Below, in pieces: positions 1-8,568 of a stretch of DNA of 64,000 bases (positions are counted from its first letter, which is position 1; the number at the start of each line of letters is the position of its first letter). A program made the position numbers and the translations under genes. The stretch covers positions 496,001 through 560,000 of the forward strand of contig NZ_CP117780.1 in assembly GCF_028657905.1 (NCBI RefSeq), written 5' to 3'. The stretch comes from Burkholderia sp. FERM BP-3421 (lineage in GTDB: Bacteria > Pseudomonadota > Gammaproteobacteria > Burkholderiales > Burkholderiaceae). The notes below the pieces were generated by a model that had not been told where the DNA came from, did no database searches, and saw only the letters and a list, made by a program, of their open reading frames with translations.

Positions 1-5
1 TCTGT

Positions 6-2297
6 ATGCGTCTGATCGAATTACGCAGCGACGTGCTGGATCCGGGCAGCATCGCGCTGTCCCTGACGGCCGACGAACGTCTGTCGCGCGAACCGTCCTA
101 TCGTCTCGACCTGTTGAGCAGCGATCCGGAACTGGACCTGGACGCGTTGCTGGGGACGCCGCTCGAAGCGGACATCGACCTCGGCAACGGTGCGGTGCGC
201 ACGTTCAGCACCTATGTGTTCGGCGGCTACGACACGGGGCAGTTGAGCGGGCAGTACACCTATACGCTTGAATTGAAAAGCTGGCTGTCGTTCCTGGAGG
301 AGAACCGCAACAGCCGGATCTTCCAGAACCTGACGGTGCCGCAGATCGTGGAGCAGGTATTCCAGGGGCATCAGCGCACGGATTACCGGTTCGATCTGGA
401 AGGCAACTACGAGGCGCGTGAATATTGCGTGCAGTTCCAGGAGAGCGACCTGAACTTCGTCAAGCGGCTGCTGGAGGACGAAGGCATCTATTTCTGGGTC
501 GAGCACGAGACGGATCGTCATGTGGTGGTGCTGTCGGACACGCAGCGTTTCGCCGATCTGCCGGCGCCGTATGGGCAGCTCGAATACCTGCCGGACGGCG
601 AGGAAGCGCGGGCGATCCAGGGGCGCGAGGGGGTGCAGCGCCTGCAGCGGACCCGGCGGGTGCGCTCGAACAACGTCGCGCTGCGCGACTTCAACTACTG
701 GTCGCCGTCGAACCGCTTGGACAGCGATGCGCAGACAGCGCCGGAACCGGCGCTGTCGGGCGTGCAGCTTCAGTACTACGACTACGCGTCGGGCTACCAG
801 GACGTCGAGAACGGCGAACGTCTCGCGCGGCTGCGGCTGGAGGCGTTCCAGGCGGATGCGCACGTGCTGGTCGGCGAGTCGAACGCACGGGGCCTGGCGA
901 CGGGCCAGGCGTTCACCTTGACGGGCTCTCCGGCGCTGAACCGGAATCGTCGCTACTACGTGACCGGCAGCGAGCTGTCGTTCGTTCAGGACGGCCCGGA
1001 CAGCACGTCGCAAGGGCGCAACGTCGCGGTGAAGTTTCACGCGCTGGCGGACGACCAGCCGTATCGGCCGCTGCTCGCGACGAAGCGTCCGAAGGTGCCG
1101 GGCATCCAGAGCGCGACGGTGGTGGGGCCGGTGGTTTCGGAGGTGTACACGGACAAGCTGGGCCGGATCAAGGTGCATTTCCACTGGGACCGCTACAAGA
1201 CGACGGAAGCGGACGCGTCGTGCTGGATCCGCGTGTCGCAGGCGTGGGCGGGCAAGGGGTGGGGCGTGATCGCGATGCCGCGGGTCGGGCAGGAAGTGGT
1301 GGTGACCTACGTGGACGGCGATCTGGATCGGCCGCTCGTGACGGGGATCGTCTACAACGGCGAGAACCCGACGCCCTACGATCTGCCGAAGGACACGCGC
1401 TACACGGGCATCGTGTCGCGCTCGACCAAGCTGGCGGGGCAGGCGCAGAACGCGAGCCAGCTGACGTTCGACGACCAGCGCGGCGCGGAGCGCGTGATGA
1501 TCCACGCCGAACGCGACATGCAGCACACCGTCGAGCGCAACACCTCGACCGCGGTCGGCCAGGATCAAAACCTCACGGTGGAGCGCACGTCGACCTCGGT
1601 GATCGGAATCAAGGTCAGCTATACCGGGATCTCGGTGTCGTACACGGGTTTGTCGGCGAAATTCACCGGCGTGTCGGCGTCGTTCACCGGACTCAGCACG
1701 TCGTTTATCGGTGTCAGCACGGGCTTTACCGGCGTGTCGACCTCGTTTACCGGCGTGTCGACCGGCTTTACCGGCGTGAGCACGTCGTTTACCGGCGTCA
1801 GCACGGGCTTCACGGGCGTCTCGACGTCGATGACCGGGATGTCGACCAGCTTGACGGGCTTGAGCAATTCGGTCGTCGGCATCTCGAACAGCATGAAGGG
1901 CATTTCGTCGTCGCTGACGGACGTCAGTACCTCGGCGACCGGGCAGTCGCAGAGCGTGACCGGCGTCTCACTGTCATTCAAAGGCGTGTCGACAGGCATG
2001 ACCGGCTCGGATACGTCAGTGACCGGCATGTCGACGAGCATCACGGGCACGAAGATGTCGAGTACCGGAAGCTCGACCAGCATCACCGGTACGTCGATGT
2101 CGGCCACGGGTGCGTCGATAGACACCAAGGGGATGAGCGTCTCGTCGACAGGAAGCACGATGAGCACAACGGGCACGAAGTTTTCGACAACGGGCAGCAA
2201 GATCTCGCATAAGGAATTTTCATTCTCGTACACCGGCATTGAATACGCGGACAAGCGTTGGGATCTCAAGACCTGCGGCATGGAGAAAAACAACTGA
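6..2297 (+). CDS. vgrG: Type VI secretion spike protein VgrG with long C-terminal heptad-repeat tail
   Basis: VgrG trimers form the T6SS spike that sits on the Hcp tube and punctures target cells. The 763-residue product shows a gp27-like N-terminal half (about 1-350, including the FQESDLNFVKRLLEDEGIYF block), a gp5-like OB fold (about 375-460, with DKLGRIKVHFHWDRY and WIRVSQAWAGKGWG), and then an unusual tail of seven-residue repeats (533-749). No enzymatic C-terminal domain is visible, so it looks like a structural spike rather than an evolved effector. Only five bases precede the ATG, so the true start could lie just outside the window. The stop shares one base with the next start (TGATG), indicating translational coupling to the adaptor genes. 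Family assignment is secure; the start is uncertain. Confidence 0.93.
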   Translation: MRLIELRSDVLDPGSIALSLTADERLSREPSYRLDLLSSDPELDLDALLGTPLEADIDLGNGAVRTFSTYVFGGYDTGQLSGQYTYTLELKSWLSFLEENRNSRIFQNLTVPQIVEQVFQGHQRTDYRFDLEGNYEAREYCVQFQESDLNFVKRLLEDEGIYFWVEHETDRHVVVLSDTQRFADLPAPYGQLEYLPDGEEARAIQGREGVQRLQRTRRVRSNNVALRDFNYWSPSNRLDSDAQTAPEPALSGVQLQYYDYASGYQDVENGERLARLRLEAFQADAHVLVGESNARGLATGQAFTLTGSPALNRNRRYYVTGSELSFVQDGPDSTSQGRNVAVKFHALADDQPYRPLLATKRPKVPGIQSATVVGPVVSEVYTDKLGRIKVHFHWDRYKTTEADASCWIRVSQAWAGKGWGVIAMPRVGQEVVVTYVDGDLDRPLVTGIVYNGENPTPYDLPKDTRYTGIVSRSTKLAGQAQNASQLTFDDQRGAERVMIHAERDMQHTVERNTSTAVGQDQNLTVERTSTSVIGIKVSYTGISVSYTGLSAKFTGVSASFTGLSTSFIGVSTGFTGVSTSFTGVSTGFTGVSTSFTGVSTGFTGVSTSMTGMSTSLTGLSNSVVGISNSMKGISSSLTDVSTSATGQSQSVTGVSLSFKGVSTGMTGSDTSVTGMSTSITGTKMSSTGSSTSITGTSMSATGASIDTKGMSVSSTGSTMSTTGTKFSTTGSKISHKEFSFSYTGIEYADKRWDLKTCGMEKNN
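1602..2252 (+). repeat. 31 tandem heptapeptide units in the VgrG tail
   Basis: Residues 533-749 of VgrG can be written as 31 consecutive seven-residue units of the pattern T-G-[V/M/S/T]-S-T-[S/G]-[F/M/I]. The first is IGIKVSY, the central ones are near-identical TGVSTSF/TGVSTGF, and the last is TGIEYAD. The DNA repeats are 21-mers and are best conserved between about 1680 and 1860. Alternating small polar residues with a Gly every seven residues suggest an extended beta-structure such as an intertwined beta-helix that lengthens the spike. That structural reading is inference. Confidence 0.85.
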
Positions 2298-4522
2298 TGC
2301 CGCTTCGCCACATCAAACCTCAAGCCGCGCTCGTCGCGACGACGCGCACCCAGATCGGCTCGACCCCGATGCTGGCGATCAGCGTCGGGGTGGGATTCCG
2401 GCTCACCGACCCGGCCATCCTCGTCCACGAAACCGCGGTCTGGGAAGCATTGAAGGCGGCGGCGCCGTCGGTGCCGCTGACCGAGGCGGCCATGCCGAAA
2501 CGCTGCGCGGAGTGGCTGCTCGCCGGGCATGCGGTGCAGCGCGCGCCGGCGGGTGCTGCCGGACGCGCGATCGACTGGGCGGCCTGGGTCGAACTCGACG
2601 GCGTGCGCAAGACCGTGTCGTGCCGCGCGACGGTCGACGAACAGGCGCAATCCGCGGGCCTCGTCCGGCTCGCGATCGATCCGACCCGGGCGGCCGCGGG
2701 CCGCTCGCGCGAGAATCCGCTCGGCGTGGCGTCGGGTTCCGCGCCGCTGCAGCGCGTGAGCGCGCTCGGCGTCGGACCGGATCCGCTCGCCGCGATGGGC
2801 GTGCTCGGCAGCGACTGGCCCGAGCGCCACCAATGGATGCCGAGCCGGCCGGGCACGGTCGAGGCGATGGCGCGCGACGGCACGCACATGGGCTGGCCGG
2901 AGCACGTCGACCTGCGTTACTTCCAATTGGCCGCGCCGGATCAATGGTCGCGCCACGACAGCTGGACGCCGGGCGCCCGCTTCGAACTCGGCGGCTTCGG
3001 CGAGCGCGGCGAAGGTTACGCGGGCACGCTGCCGCGCCTCGCGGCCGTGGCGCTGACGACGCGCACGGATCGGCCGGGCTTCGAGCAGGTGCCGCTGCGG
3101 CAGCAGACGGTCTGGCTGCTGCCCGACCACGACCTCGGCGTGCTCTGGTGGAACGGGGCGGTGCAGACCGACTACGTGCTCGACGACAGTCCGGCCATGC
3201 TCGTTGCCGCGTTCAAGGATGCGAACGAGCCCATCGACGCCGACATGCTGATGGCGTTCGCGGCGCGGCGCGCCGACCTGACCCAGGTCGACCTGCTCAA
3301 GCACGCCGACGAAGTGCTGATGCCGGCCATCGAGCGGAACTGGGTATGGGAGCTGATTCTCGCCAGGACCGACCATCCGCGTTTCGCGCCGCCGCCGCGC
3401 ACGCGGGAGGAAGTCGGCGCCCGCCTCGCGAGCCATCGTCAGAGTCTCGTGGACGCGCAGCAGGGGCGAGCCCGATTGCAGGCCTTCAAGGAGGAGGCGC
3501 AACAGATGGCGCCGCCCGTCGTGCCGCCGGACGGCATCGACTGGCGGCAGCGCTTCGATCAGGCAGACAGCAAGGCGCTGTCGGACGTGACGATCCGCGG
3601 GGCCGACCTGACCGCATTGCGGCTCGATGGCTGGCACTTCGAAAACGTGCGGTTCGAAGCATGCCGGCTCGATCGCAGCACCTGGCGCCATTGCCGGCTG
3701 GTGAACGTGTTTGCGGTCGACTGCGGATTCGCCGATACCGCGTTCGACGATCTGGCCTGGACGGGGGGCGCGATGACGCGCGGCGAGCTCGCGCGCAGCG
3801 CATGGCGGGATGTCGTGCTGGAACAGCTCCACCTCGAAGACTGCGGACTCGACGATCTGTCGGTGGCGGGCGGGTCGTGGTCGATGGTGTCGGTGAAGGG
3901 GCGCGGCGGGTCGGGCGGCGTCGTGGAGGACACCCGGTGGAAGAGCGTGGCCTGGAACGGCGTAAAAGCGCCGCGCTGGACCTGGAACCGCATCAGTGCC
4001 GACAGCCTCGGATTGGTCGAGTGCGACATGGTCGGCCTGACGCTGTCGCATTGCACGCTGCGGAAGTCGAGCGCGTTGCTGAGCGATCTGTCCGCGGGCA
4101 CCTGGCGCAAGAATGTGTTGTCGCTCGTCGTGCTGTCGCACGGCACGTCGATCGATCGCACGGTCCTGTGCGACTGCTCGTTCAAGTCGTCGAGCTTCCA
4201 GAACCTGCATGCGGCTTCCGTGCAGGTCGAGCACTGTTCGTTCTTGCAGTTCAATGCGCAGCACATGAAGGCGGAGCACTCGAGCTGGACCTGCACACTG
4301 CTCGACGGCGCGAACGTCACGCATGCCCACCTGAGCGGCGCGTCGTTCGACCGCTGCTCGCTCAAGGAGACGATGCTGTACGGCGCGGACATGCGCGAGA
4401 CCCGGATGCGCGACTGCAACCTGATCCGTGCGCGCACGTCGTGGGCGCATCTGCCCGAAGCCGGCGCGTGGCGCGGCAACCTGAGCCTCGGCCTGCTCGA
4501 GGTACCGAGGAGGGAACAATGA
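2297..4522 (+). CDS. DUF2169 domain protein with C-terminal pentapeptide-like repeats (T6SS adaptor candidate)
   Basis: The 741-residue protein starts with a DUF2169-type domain (about 1-330; MPLRHIKPQAALVATTRTQIG start, GFRLTD, the SRENPLG and WMPSRPGT blocks). It continues into degenerate pentapeptide-like repeats (about 425-741; ADLTALRLDGWHF, then repeated F/W-x-x-C-x-L units). DUF2169 proteins are encoded beside vgrG in many T6SS loci and at least one in Agrobacterium is needed for loading a VgrG-linked effector. A role in fitting cargo or a PAAR-like tip to this VgrG is therefore likely. I chose the ATG that overlaps the vgrG stop; an in-frame upstream ATG would sit deep inside vgrG. 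It overlaps the next gene by ATGA. Confidence 0.85.
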   Translation: MPLRHIKPQAALVATTRTQIGSTPMLAISVGVGFRLTDPAILVHETAVWEALKAAAPSVPLTEAAMPKRCAEWLLAGHAVQRAPAGAAGRAIDWAAWVELDGVRKTVSCRATVDEQAQSAGLVRLAIDPTRAAAGRSRENPLGVASGSAPLQRVSALGVGPDPLAAMGVLGSDWPERHQWMPSRPGTVEAMARDGTHMGWPEHVDLRYFQLAAPDQWSRHDSWTPGARFELGGFGERGEGYAGTLPRLAAVALTTRTDRPGFEQVPLRQQTVWLLPDHDLGVLWWNGAVQTDYVLDDSPAMLVAAFKDANEPIDADMLMAFAARRADLTQVDLLKHADEVLMPAIERNWVWELILARTDHPRFAPPPRTREEVGARLASHRQSLVDAQQGRARLQAFKEEAQQMAPPVVPPDGIDWRQRFDQADSKALSDVTIRGADLTALRLDGWHFENVRFEACRLDRSTWRHCRLVNVFAVDCGFADTAFDDLAWTGGAMTRGELARSAWRDVVLEQLHLEDCGLDDLSVAGGSWSMVSVKGRGGSGGVVEDTRWKSVAWNGVKAPRWTWNRISADSLGLVECDMVGLTLSHCTLRKSSALLSDLSAGTWRKNVLSLVVLSHGTSIDRTVLCDCSFKSSSFQNLHAASVQVEHCSFLQFNAQHMKAEHSSWTCTLLDGANVTHAHLSGASFDRCSLKETMLYGADMRETRMRDCNLIRARTSWAHLPEAGAWRGNLSLGLLEVPRREQ

Positions 4523-5589
4523 ACGAACCGCGCGAGCCGGTCTCCGCACCGGCCTTGCCCCGCGTGATCGAGGGGCGGCACTACACCTCGTCGCATCACG
4601 GCCTGGAACTCGCGGACGTGATCTACCGAGACTGCCATTTCGACCGGGTGACCTGGGCGGATTGCCGGCTCTCCAACCTGCATTTCGTCAACTGCCGCTT
4701 CGACGCGAATCGCTTCGTGCGCAGCGCGCTGACGAAACTCGTCCACGAGAACTGTCAGATCGTCGAGACGGAGTGGAGCGATTGCGTGCTGCGCGGCATG
4801 TCGCTCGACGGCAGCGGGATACGCGACGCGGTCTGGTCGAAGGGCGTCTTGCAGGACGTGATCTTCGTCAAGACCAGCGGCGCGTCGCTGCGTTTCGACG
4901 CGGTGCGCGCGGCGCACGTGTCGTTCATCGCGGGCGAGCTGACGAACGTCGAACTGAACGGCGGCCACTGGACCGATGCGTCCTGGATGAGCCTGCAACT
5001 CAATGGGCTTCAGGTGCGCGCGAGCCGGATCGACAACTTCATCGTCGGCCAATCCAGTTGCGCGGCGTGCGAGCTCGATGCTTGCACCGGCATCAACGTG
5101 CGCTGGATCGATTGCCGGATCGATCGGATGAACGTGCGTGGATCGGCGCTGAACCAGGCTGCGTGGTCGCACAGCACCTGGTCGGGCGGCGGGATCGAGG
5201 CAAGCCGGTTGCCGCTCGTGAGTTTCGATTGCGCGAAGCTGAGCCGGGTGACCGTGCGGGACGCGGCGATGCCCCAGGCGATCTTCGATAGCGCCCAGGT
5301 GCAGGACTGCGAACTTCAGGGAATGCATGCGCCGCGCGTCTCGTTGCGCGATGCGCAGCTCGCGCGGGTGCAACTGGACGCCGCGCAGCTGGCGGGACTC
5401 GATGCGCGCGGCGCGACGCTCGACCAGGTCGGCCTGAACGGCGCGGATTGCCGGGCGGGGGTGCTGGTCGGCCAATCCAGGCAGGTCTGGCGGGCTGCGG
5501 ACACGCAGCAGGCGATGTTCGACGATGCAGTGTTGGAAGAAGACCGCCAATGGCGGCAACGCGCCCAGCCGGGCGCCAGAGGAGTATGA
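4519..5589 (+). CDS. Pentapeptide-repeat protein of the T6SS accessory module
   Basis: The 356-residue product is made almost entirely of pentapeptide-type repeats from about residue 30 onward (units such as VIYRDCHFDRVTWADCRLSN, with Leu/Phe or Cys at the central inward position). Such proteins fold as right-handed quadrilateral beta-helices. It is the sister of the repeat half of the preceding gene. It begins at the ATG of the ATGA overlap with that gene and ends in another ATGA overlap with the DUF3540 gene, so the four frames are translated as a coupled unit. No signal peptide, membrane segment or catalytic motif is visible. It may be a structural tip or cargo component; the function is not established by sequence. 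Confidence 0.8.
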   Translation: MNEPREPVSAPALPRVIEGRHYTSSHHGLELADVIYRDCHFDRVTWADCRLSNLHFVNCRFDANRFVRSALTKLVHENCQIVETEWSDCVLRGMSLDGSGIRDAVWSKGVLQDVIFVKTSGASLRFDAVRAAHVSFIAGELTNVELNGGHWTDASWMSLQLNGLQVRASRIDNFIVGQSSCAACELDACTGINVRWIDCRIDRMNVRGSALNQAAWSHSTWSGGGIEASRLPLVSFDCAKLSRVTVRDAAMPQAIFDSAQVQDCELQGMHAPRVSLRDAQLARVQLDAAQLAGLDARGATLDQVGLNGADCRAGVLVGQSRQVWRAADTQQAMFDDAVLEEDRQWRQRAQPGARGV

Positions 5590-6197
5590 CGATGATCGAG
5601 ACTCGAATGGTTCGTGAGCGGCAGGTCGAATCCAGCGAAGACGAGATGCCGGAACCGATGCGCACCTTGCTGAAGCGAAGCGCCGCGCCGTTCTCGCCGG
5701 GCGCGGCGGGACGCATGTCGATCGGCCGTGTGACGGGCGCGGAGTCCGACGGGCTGTGGCGCATCGTCGTGGAGCCGGGTTGCGCGCTGTACGCCCGCGC
5801 GGCGATCAGTTGTGTCGTCCGGCCGCAGCCGGACGATCTGGTCCAGCTCTATCAGGCGGCGGGCGGATGCTGGGTGCTCGCCGTTCTCGAACGGCGCGGC
5901 GACGCGGCCGATGTCGTGCTCGATTTCGGCGCGGCCGGGGTCCTGCTGCAAGCGCAGGACGTGCGCGTGCAGGCGCGCGACCGGCTCGCGCTCGAAGCCG
6001 TGCAGCTGTCGAGCCGCGCGGAGGTGATCACCGAGGCCGCGGCGGAGCGCCACGCGCACGTCAGCGGCACCGACGCCACGCATGCCGGCAACACGTTCGT
6101 CCATACCGAGGGCCATCTGGGCATGCACGCGCAAAGCGCGGTCGTGACGGCGGAAGCCCTGCTCAAGATGGACGCCGGCCAGATTCACGTGGGTTGA
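5586..6197 (+). CDS. DUF3540 domain protein of the T6SS accessory module
   Basis: This 203-residue protein has the DUF3540 layout: a short disordered N-terminus, a beta-rich core (IGRVTGAESDGLWRIVV... LVQLYQAAGGCWVLAVLERRG), and a C-terminal region of short beta repeats (VRVQARDRLALEAVQLSSRAEV...). DUF3540 genes are habitually found with DUF2169 and DUF4150 genes near vgrG, suggesting a part of the spike/adaptor complex. The ATG chosen overlaps the stop of the pentapeptide gene (ATGA) and is preceded by GAGGAG. A second ATG two codons later is possible. The precise molecular role is unknown. Confidence 0.82.
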   Translation: MTMIETRMVRERQVESSEDEMPEPMRTLLKRSAAPFSPGAAGRMSIGRVTGAESDGLWRIVVEPGCALYARAAISCVVRPQPDDLVQLYQAAGGCWVLAVLERRGDAADVVLDFGAAGVLLQAQDVRVQARDRLALEAVQLSSRAEVITEAAAERHAHVSGTDATHAGNTFVHTEGHLGMHAQSAVVTAEALLKMDAGQIHVG

Positions 6198-6221
6198 TGC
6201 GATTTACGCTTGGAGATTCTC

Positions 6222-6608
6222 ATGTTTGCCAATTGCTCTGCCGGCGGAATGGCGCTGTCCGGCTCGGACGTCTGCAAGACGCCGCCGCTCGCGATTCCCG
6301 TGTCGTATTCGAACATCGCGAACAAGCCGGAGGCTGTGCCGAACGTCCCGACCATCATTTATGCGGGCGGTCCCGTCCACAACATGAACACCATCATTCC
6401 CGTCACGCACAGCGACGAGCCGGGATCGATGGGCGGGGTGGCGTCCGGGACCGTGTCGGCGCTGTCGCGACATGTAACAGGCTCCGGCAAGTTGATGATC
6501 CAGGGCGCGCCCCAGACCCGGCTGACCGACACCAACCTGCCTAACAACCAGAACACGTCTGGGCAGACCATCGCGCCGTCCCAGACGATCACGATGACGC
6601 TCAGCTGA
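6222..6608 (+). CDS. DUF4150 PAAR-like spike-tip protein
   Basis: The 128-residue product matches the DUF4150/PAAR-like layout: an N-terminal MFANCSAGGMALSGSDVCKTP segment, the PVSYSNIANKPEA block, and a C-terminal RLTDTNLPNNQNTSGQ region. Proteins of this kind cap VgrG with a sharp cone. The 128-residue length leaves no room for a fused toxin. The ATG at 6222 follows a GGAG at 6212-6215; an in-frame TTG at 6210 is less likely. Together with the DUF2169, pentapeptide and DUF3540 proteins it makes a complete adaptor/tip set for the upstream VgrG. Its stop shares a base with the start of tssJ. Confidence 0.85.
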   Translation: MFANCSAGGMALSGSDVCKTPPLAIPVSYSNIANKPEAVPNVPTIIYAGGPVHNMNTIIPVTHSDEPGSMGGVASGTVSALSRHVTGSGKLMIQGAPQTRLTDTNLPNNQNTSGQTIAPSQTITMTLS

Positions 6609-7186
6609 TGAAGCATGTTCCAACGCTGATCGCGGGACTGGCGCTGGTCCTGCTGTCCGCCTGCTCGTCGTCCGGCTCGAAGCCCGATCCGCGCCAGCTG
6701 CACGTGACGCTGGTCGGCGGCAGCCGGCTGAACGTCGGCGCGAGCGGCGAGCCGCGGCCGATCCAGTCGTGCGTGTACATCGTGCGCGAAGCCGACTGGG
6801 TGCCGATGACGAACGGCGACGCGCCGTGCGCCGCCAAGGATCAGGAGGGCGCGGTGTTGAGCGTGTCGCGCCATGTGATCGCACCGAACCAGGTGCTGCA
6901 GTTCTGGATCGACGTGCCGCGCAGCGGCGAGATCTGGCTCGTCGCGGACGCCGACTACGCACAGCGTCCGGCCCAGTACGCGCCCTTGCGCGTGCGCATC
7001 GACGGAAGCGGGGTGCTTCATCTCGCGGTGTGGCTCGATCGCAGCGGAATCTACAACGCGTCGTTGCCGGGCGCGGTGCCGCTGCCGCCCGACGCGCCCA
7101 TCGCCGCGAGCGCGCCGAACCCCGACGCCGCAACCGACAAACCCGCCCGACGCCACGGCTCGGGCACGAGGAGATACAGGCAATGA
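6608..7186 (+). CDS. tssJ: T6SS outer-membrane lipoprotein TssJ
   Basis: TssJ anchors the T6SS membrane complex to the outer membrane and binds TssM in the periplasm. The 192-residue product has a lipoprotein signal peptide ending in LLSAC (lipidated Cys19). A beta-sandwich follows (DPRQLHVTLVGGSRLN, PIQSCVYIVREADW, VLQFWIDVPRSGEIWLVADADYA) that fits the family. After about residue 155 there is a Pro/Ala-rich tail without similarity to the fold. It lies first in a tssJ-K-L-M run, coupled at both ends (TGATG with the DUF4150 gene, ATGA with tssK). Confidence 0.9.
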   Translation: MKHVPTLIAGLALVLLSACSSSGSKPDPRQLHVTLVGGSRLNVGASGEPRPIQSCVYIVREADWVPMTNGDAPCAAKDQEGAVLSVSRHVIAPNQVLQFWIDVPRSGEIWLVADADYAQRPAQYAPLRVRIDGSGVLHLAVWLDRSGIYNASLPGAVPLPPDAPIAASAPNPDAATDKPARRHGSGTRRYRQ

Positions 7187-8543
7187 GCAGTCTGCCGGTT
7201 GGACCGGTCGCGTGGAGCGACGGCATGCTGATCGAGACGCAGCATTTTCAGCAACTGGAGCGCCACTTGTCCCATCAGGTCGCGTCGCGGCTCGGGCAAA
7301 CCGTGAATCACGGCTGGGGCTTCACGCTGCTCGACGTCGACCAGGACGGGCTCGGCCTCGGCCGGCTCGCGCTGCGCGGCGCGCGCGGCGTGTTCCAGGA
7401 CGGCACTGCATTCTCGCTGCCGTCGCACGACCCGCTGCCCGCGCCGCTCGAGACCGAACGGGCGCAGGCGGGCGACATCGCGTGCCTCGCGATCCAGGCC
7501 GCGCGCAGCGGCGGCCCGAAATGGCCTTCGGCGAGGTGGCGTCGTCGTCGCGCTACCGGGCGATGACCACCGACGTGCCCGATCTCGCGGTCGGCCTCGA
7601 CGCGCCGGGCACGCCGCGCAGCCTGACGATCGAGACCGGGCAGCTGGCGACGCGGCTGTGCTGGAAGTCGCAACTGCGCTCGGACGAAGCGGCGCTGCCG
7701 ATCGCCCGCGTGGCCGGGCGCAGCGCGAGCCGCACGGTGCTGCTCGATCCGCGCTTCATCCCGCCGCTGCTCGACACGCGCGCGCACGTCGTGCTCAATT
7801 CGCTGATCGACGAGCTGCAAAGCACGCTGCGCGTGCGCCTCGCGCATACGTCCGGGCAGCGGGTGCTGTCCGCGGGCGGGGGCATCGCGGACCTGATCGA
7901 GCTGCTGCTGCGGCAGGCGATCGCCGAGTACCGGATGCGGCTCGCGCATCTCGATGCGTTCGATCCGCTGCCGCCCGCGCTGCTGTATCGCGAGCTGATC
8001 GGCCTGCTCGGGCGGCTGAGCGTGCTGCCCGGCGTCGACGAGGAGCTGGCCGAGCGCGATTTCGGCTACCGCCACGACGACCTGCAAGGCAGCTTCGAGC
8101 CGCTCGCGGCCACCTTGCGGCATGCGCTCGCGCGCGTGATCGAGACGCCGGTGCTGCCGCTGCGCTTCGAGGATCGCGGCGACCAGGTCCATATCTGCGT
8201 GGTCGACAAGCAGTGGAACCTGAAGAAGCTCGTGTTCGCGGTGTCGGCCGCGATGCCGGCCGACAAGCTGCGCCAGCTGCTGCCGCAGCAGACCAAGCTC
8301 GGCGCGGTCGAACAGATCCAGAAGCTGGTGGACCTGCAACTGCCGGGGGCCCGCCTGATCCCGCTGCCCAACCCGCCGCGCCAGATTCCCTATTACGCCC
8401 AAAGCACCTACTTCGAGGTCGAATCGACCGATCCGTTCTGGACGCAGACGCTCGCCGGCTCGGCGATGGCGCTGCGCATCGTCGGCGATTTTCCGGACCT
8501 GCGTTTCGAAGCCTGGGGCTTGAGAGACGGGAAGGTGGCATGA
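7183..8543 (+). pseudogene. tssK: tssK, T6SS baseplate protein, disrupted by a one-base frameshift
   Basis: TssK forms trimers linking the T6SS baseplate to TssL/TssM. The first frame encodes the typical TssK N-terminus (PVAWSDGMLIETQHFQQLERH) and stops at 7566. The rest of the family sequence (MAFGEVASSSRYRA through FEVESTDPFW) continues in another frame to 8543. The switch falls at about 7516-7521, where a CCC run would restore GGPEMAFGEV if it were CCCC. A single C deletion, or a base-calling error in this run, therefore explains the break. If the intact protein were made it would be about 453 residues. An ATG at 7521 could start a truncated 340-residue piece. TssK is a core component, so the T6SS would be inactive if the shift is real. 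Confidence 0.85.
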
Positions 8544-8568
8544 CACACGATATGAACCGCTATCCACG

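Noticed and set aside
1619..4549. Long - strand frame opposite vgrG and the DUF2169 gene
   Set aside because: Mirror of repeat-rich coding sequence; no start context and no family features.
7510..7530. Programmed frameshifting in tssK
   Set aside because: No slippery heptamer with a downstream structure stands out, and TssK is not known to be made by frameshifting. A deletion or sequence error is simpler.
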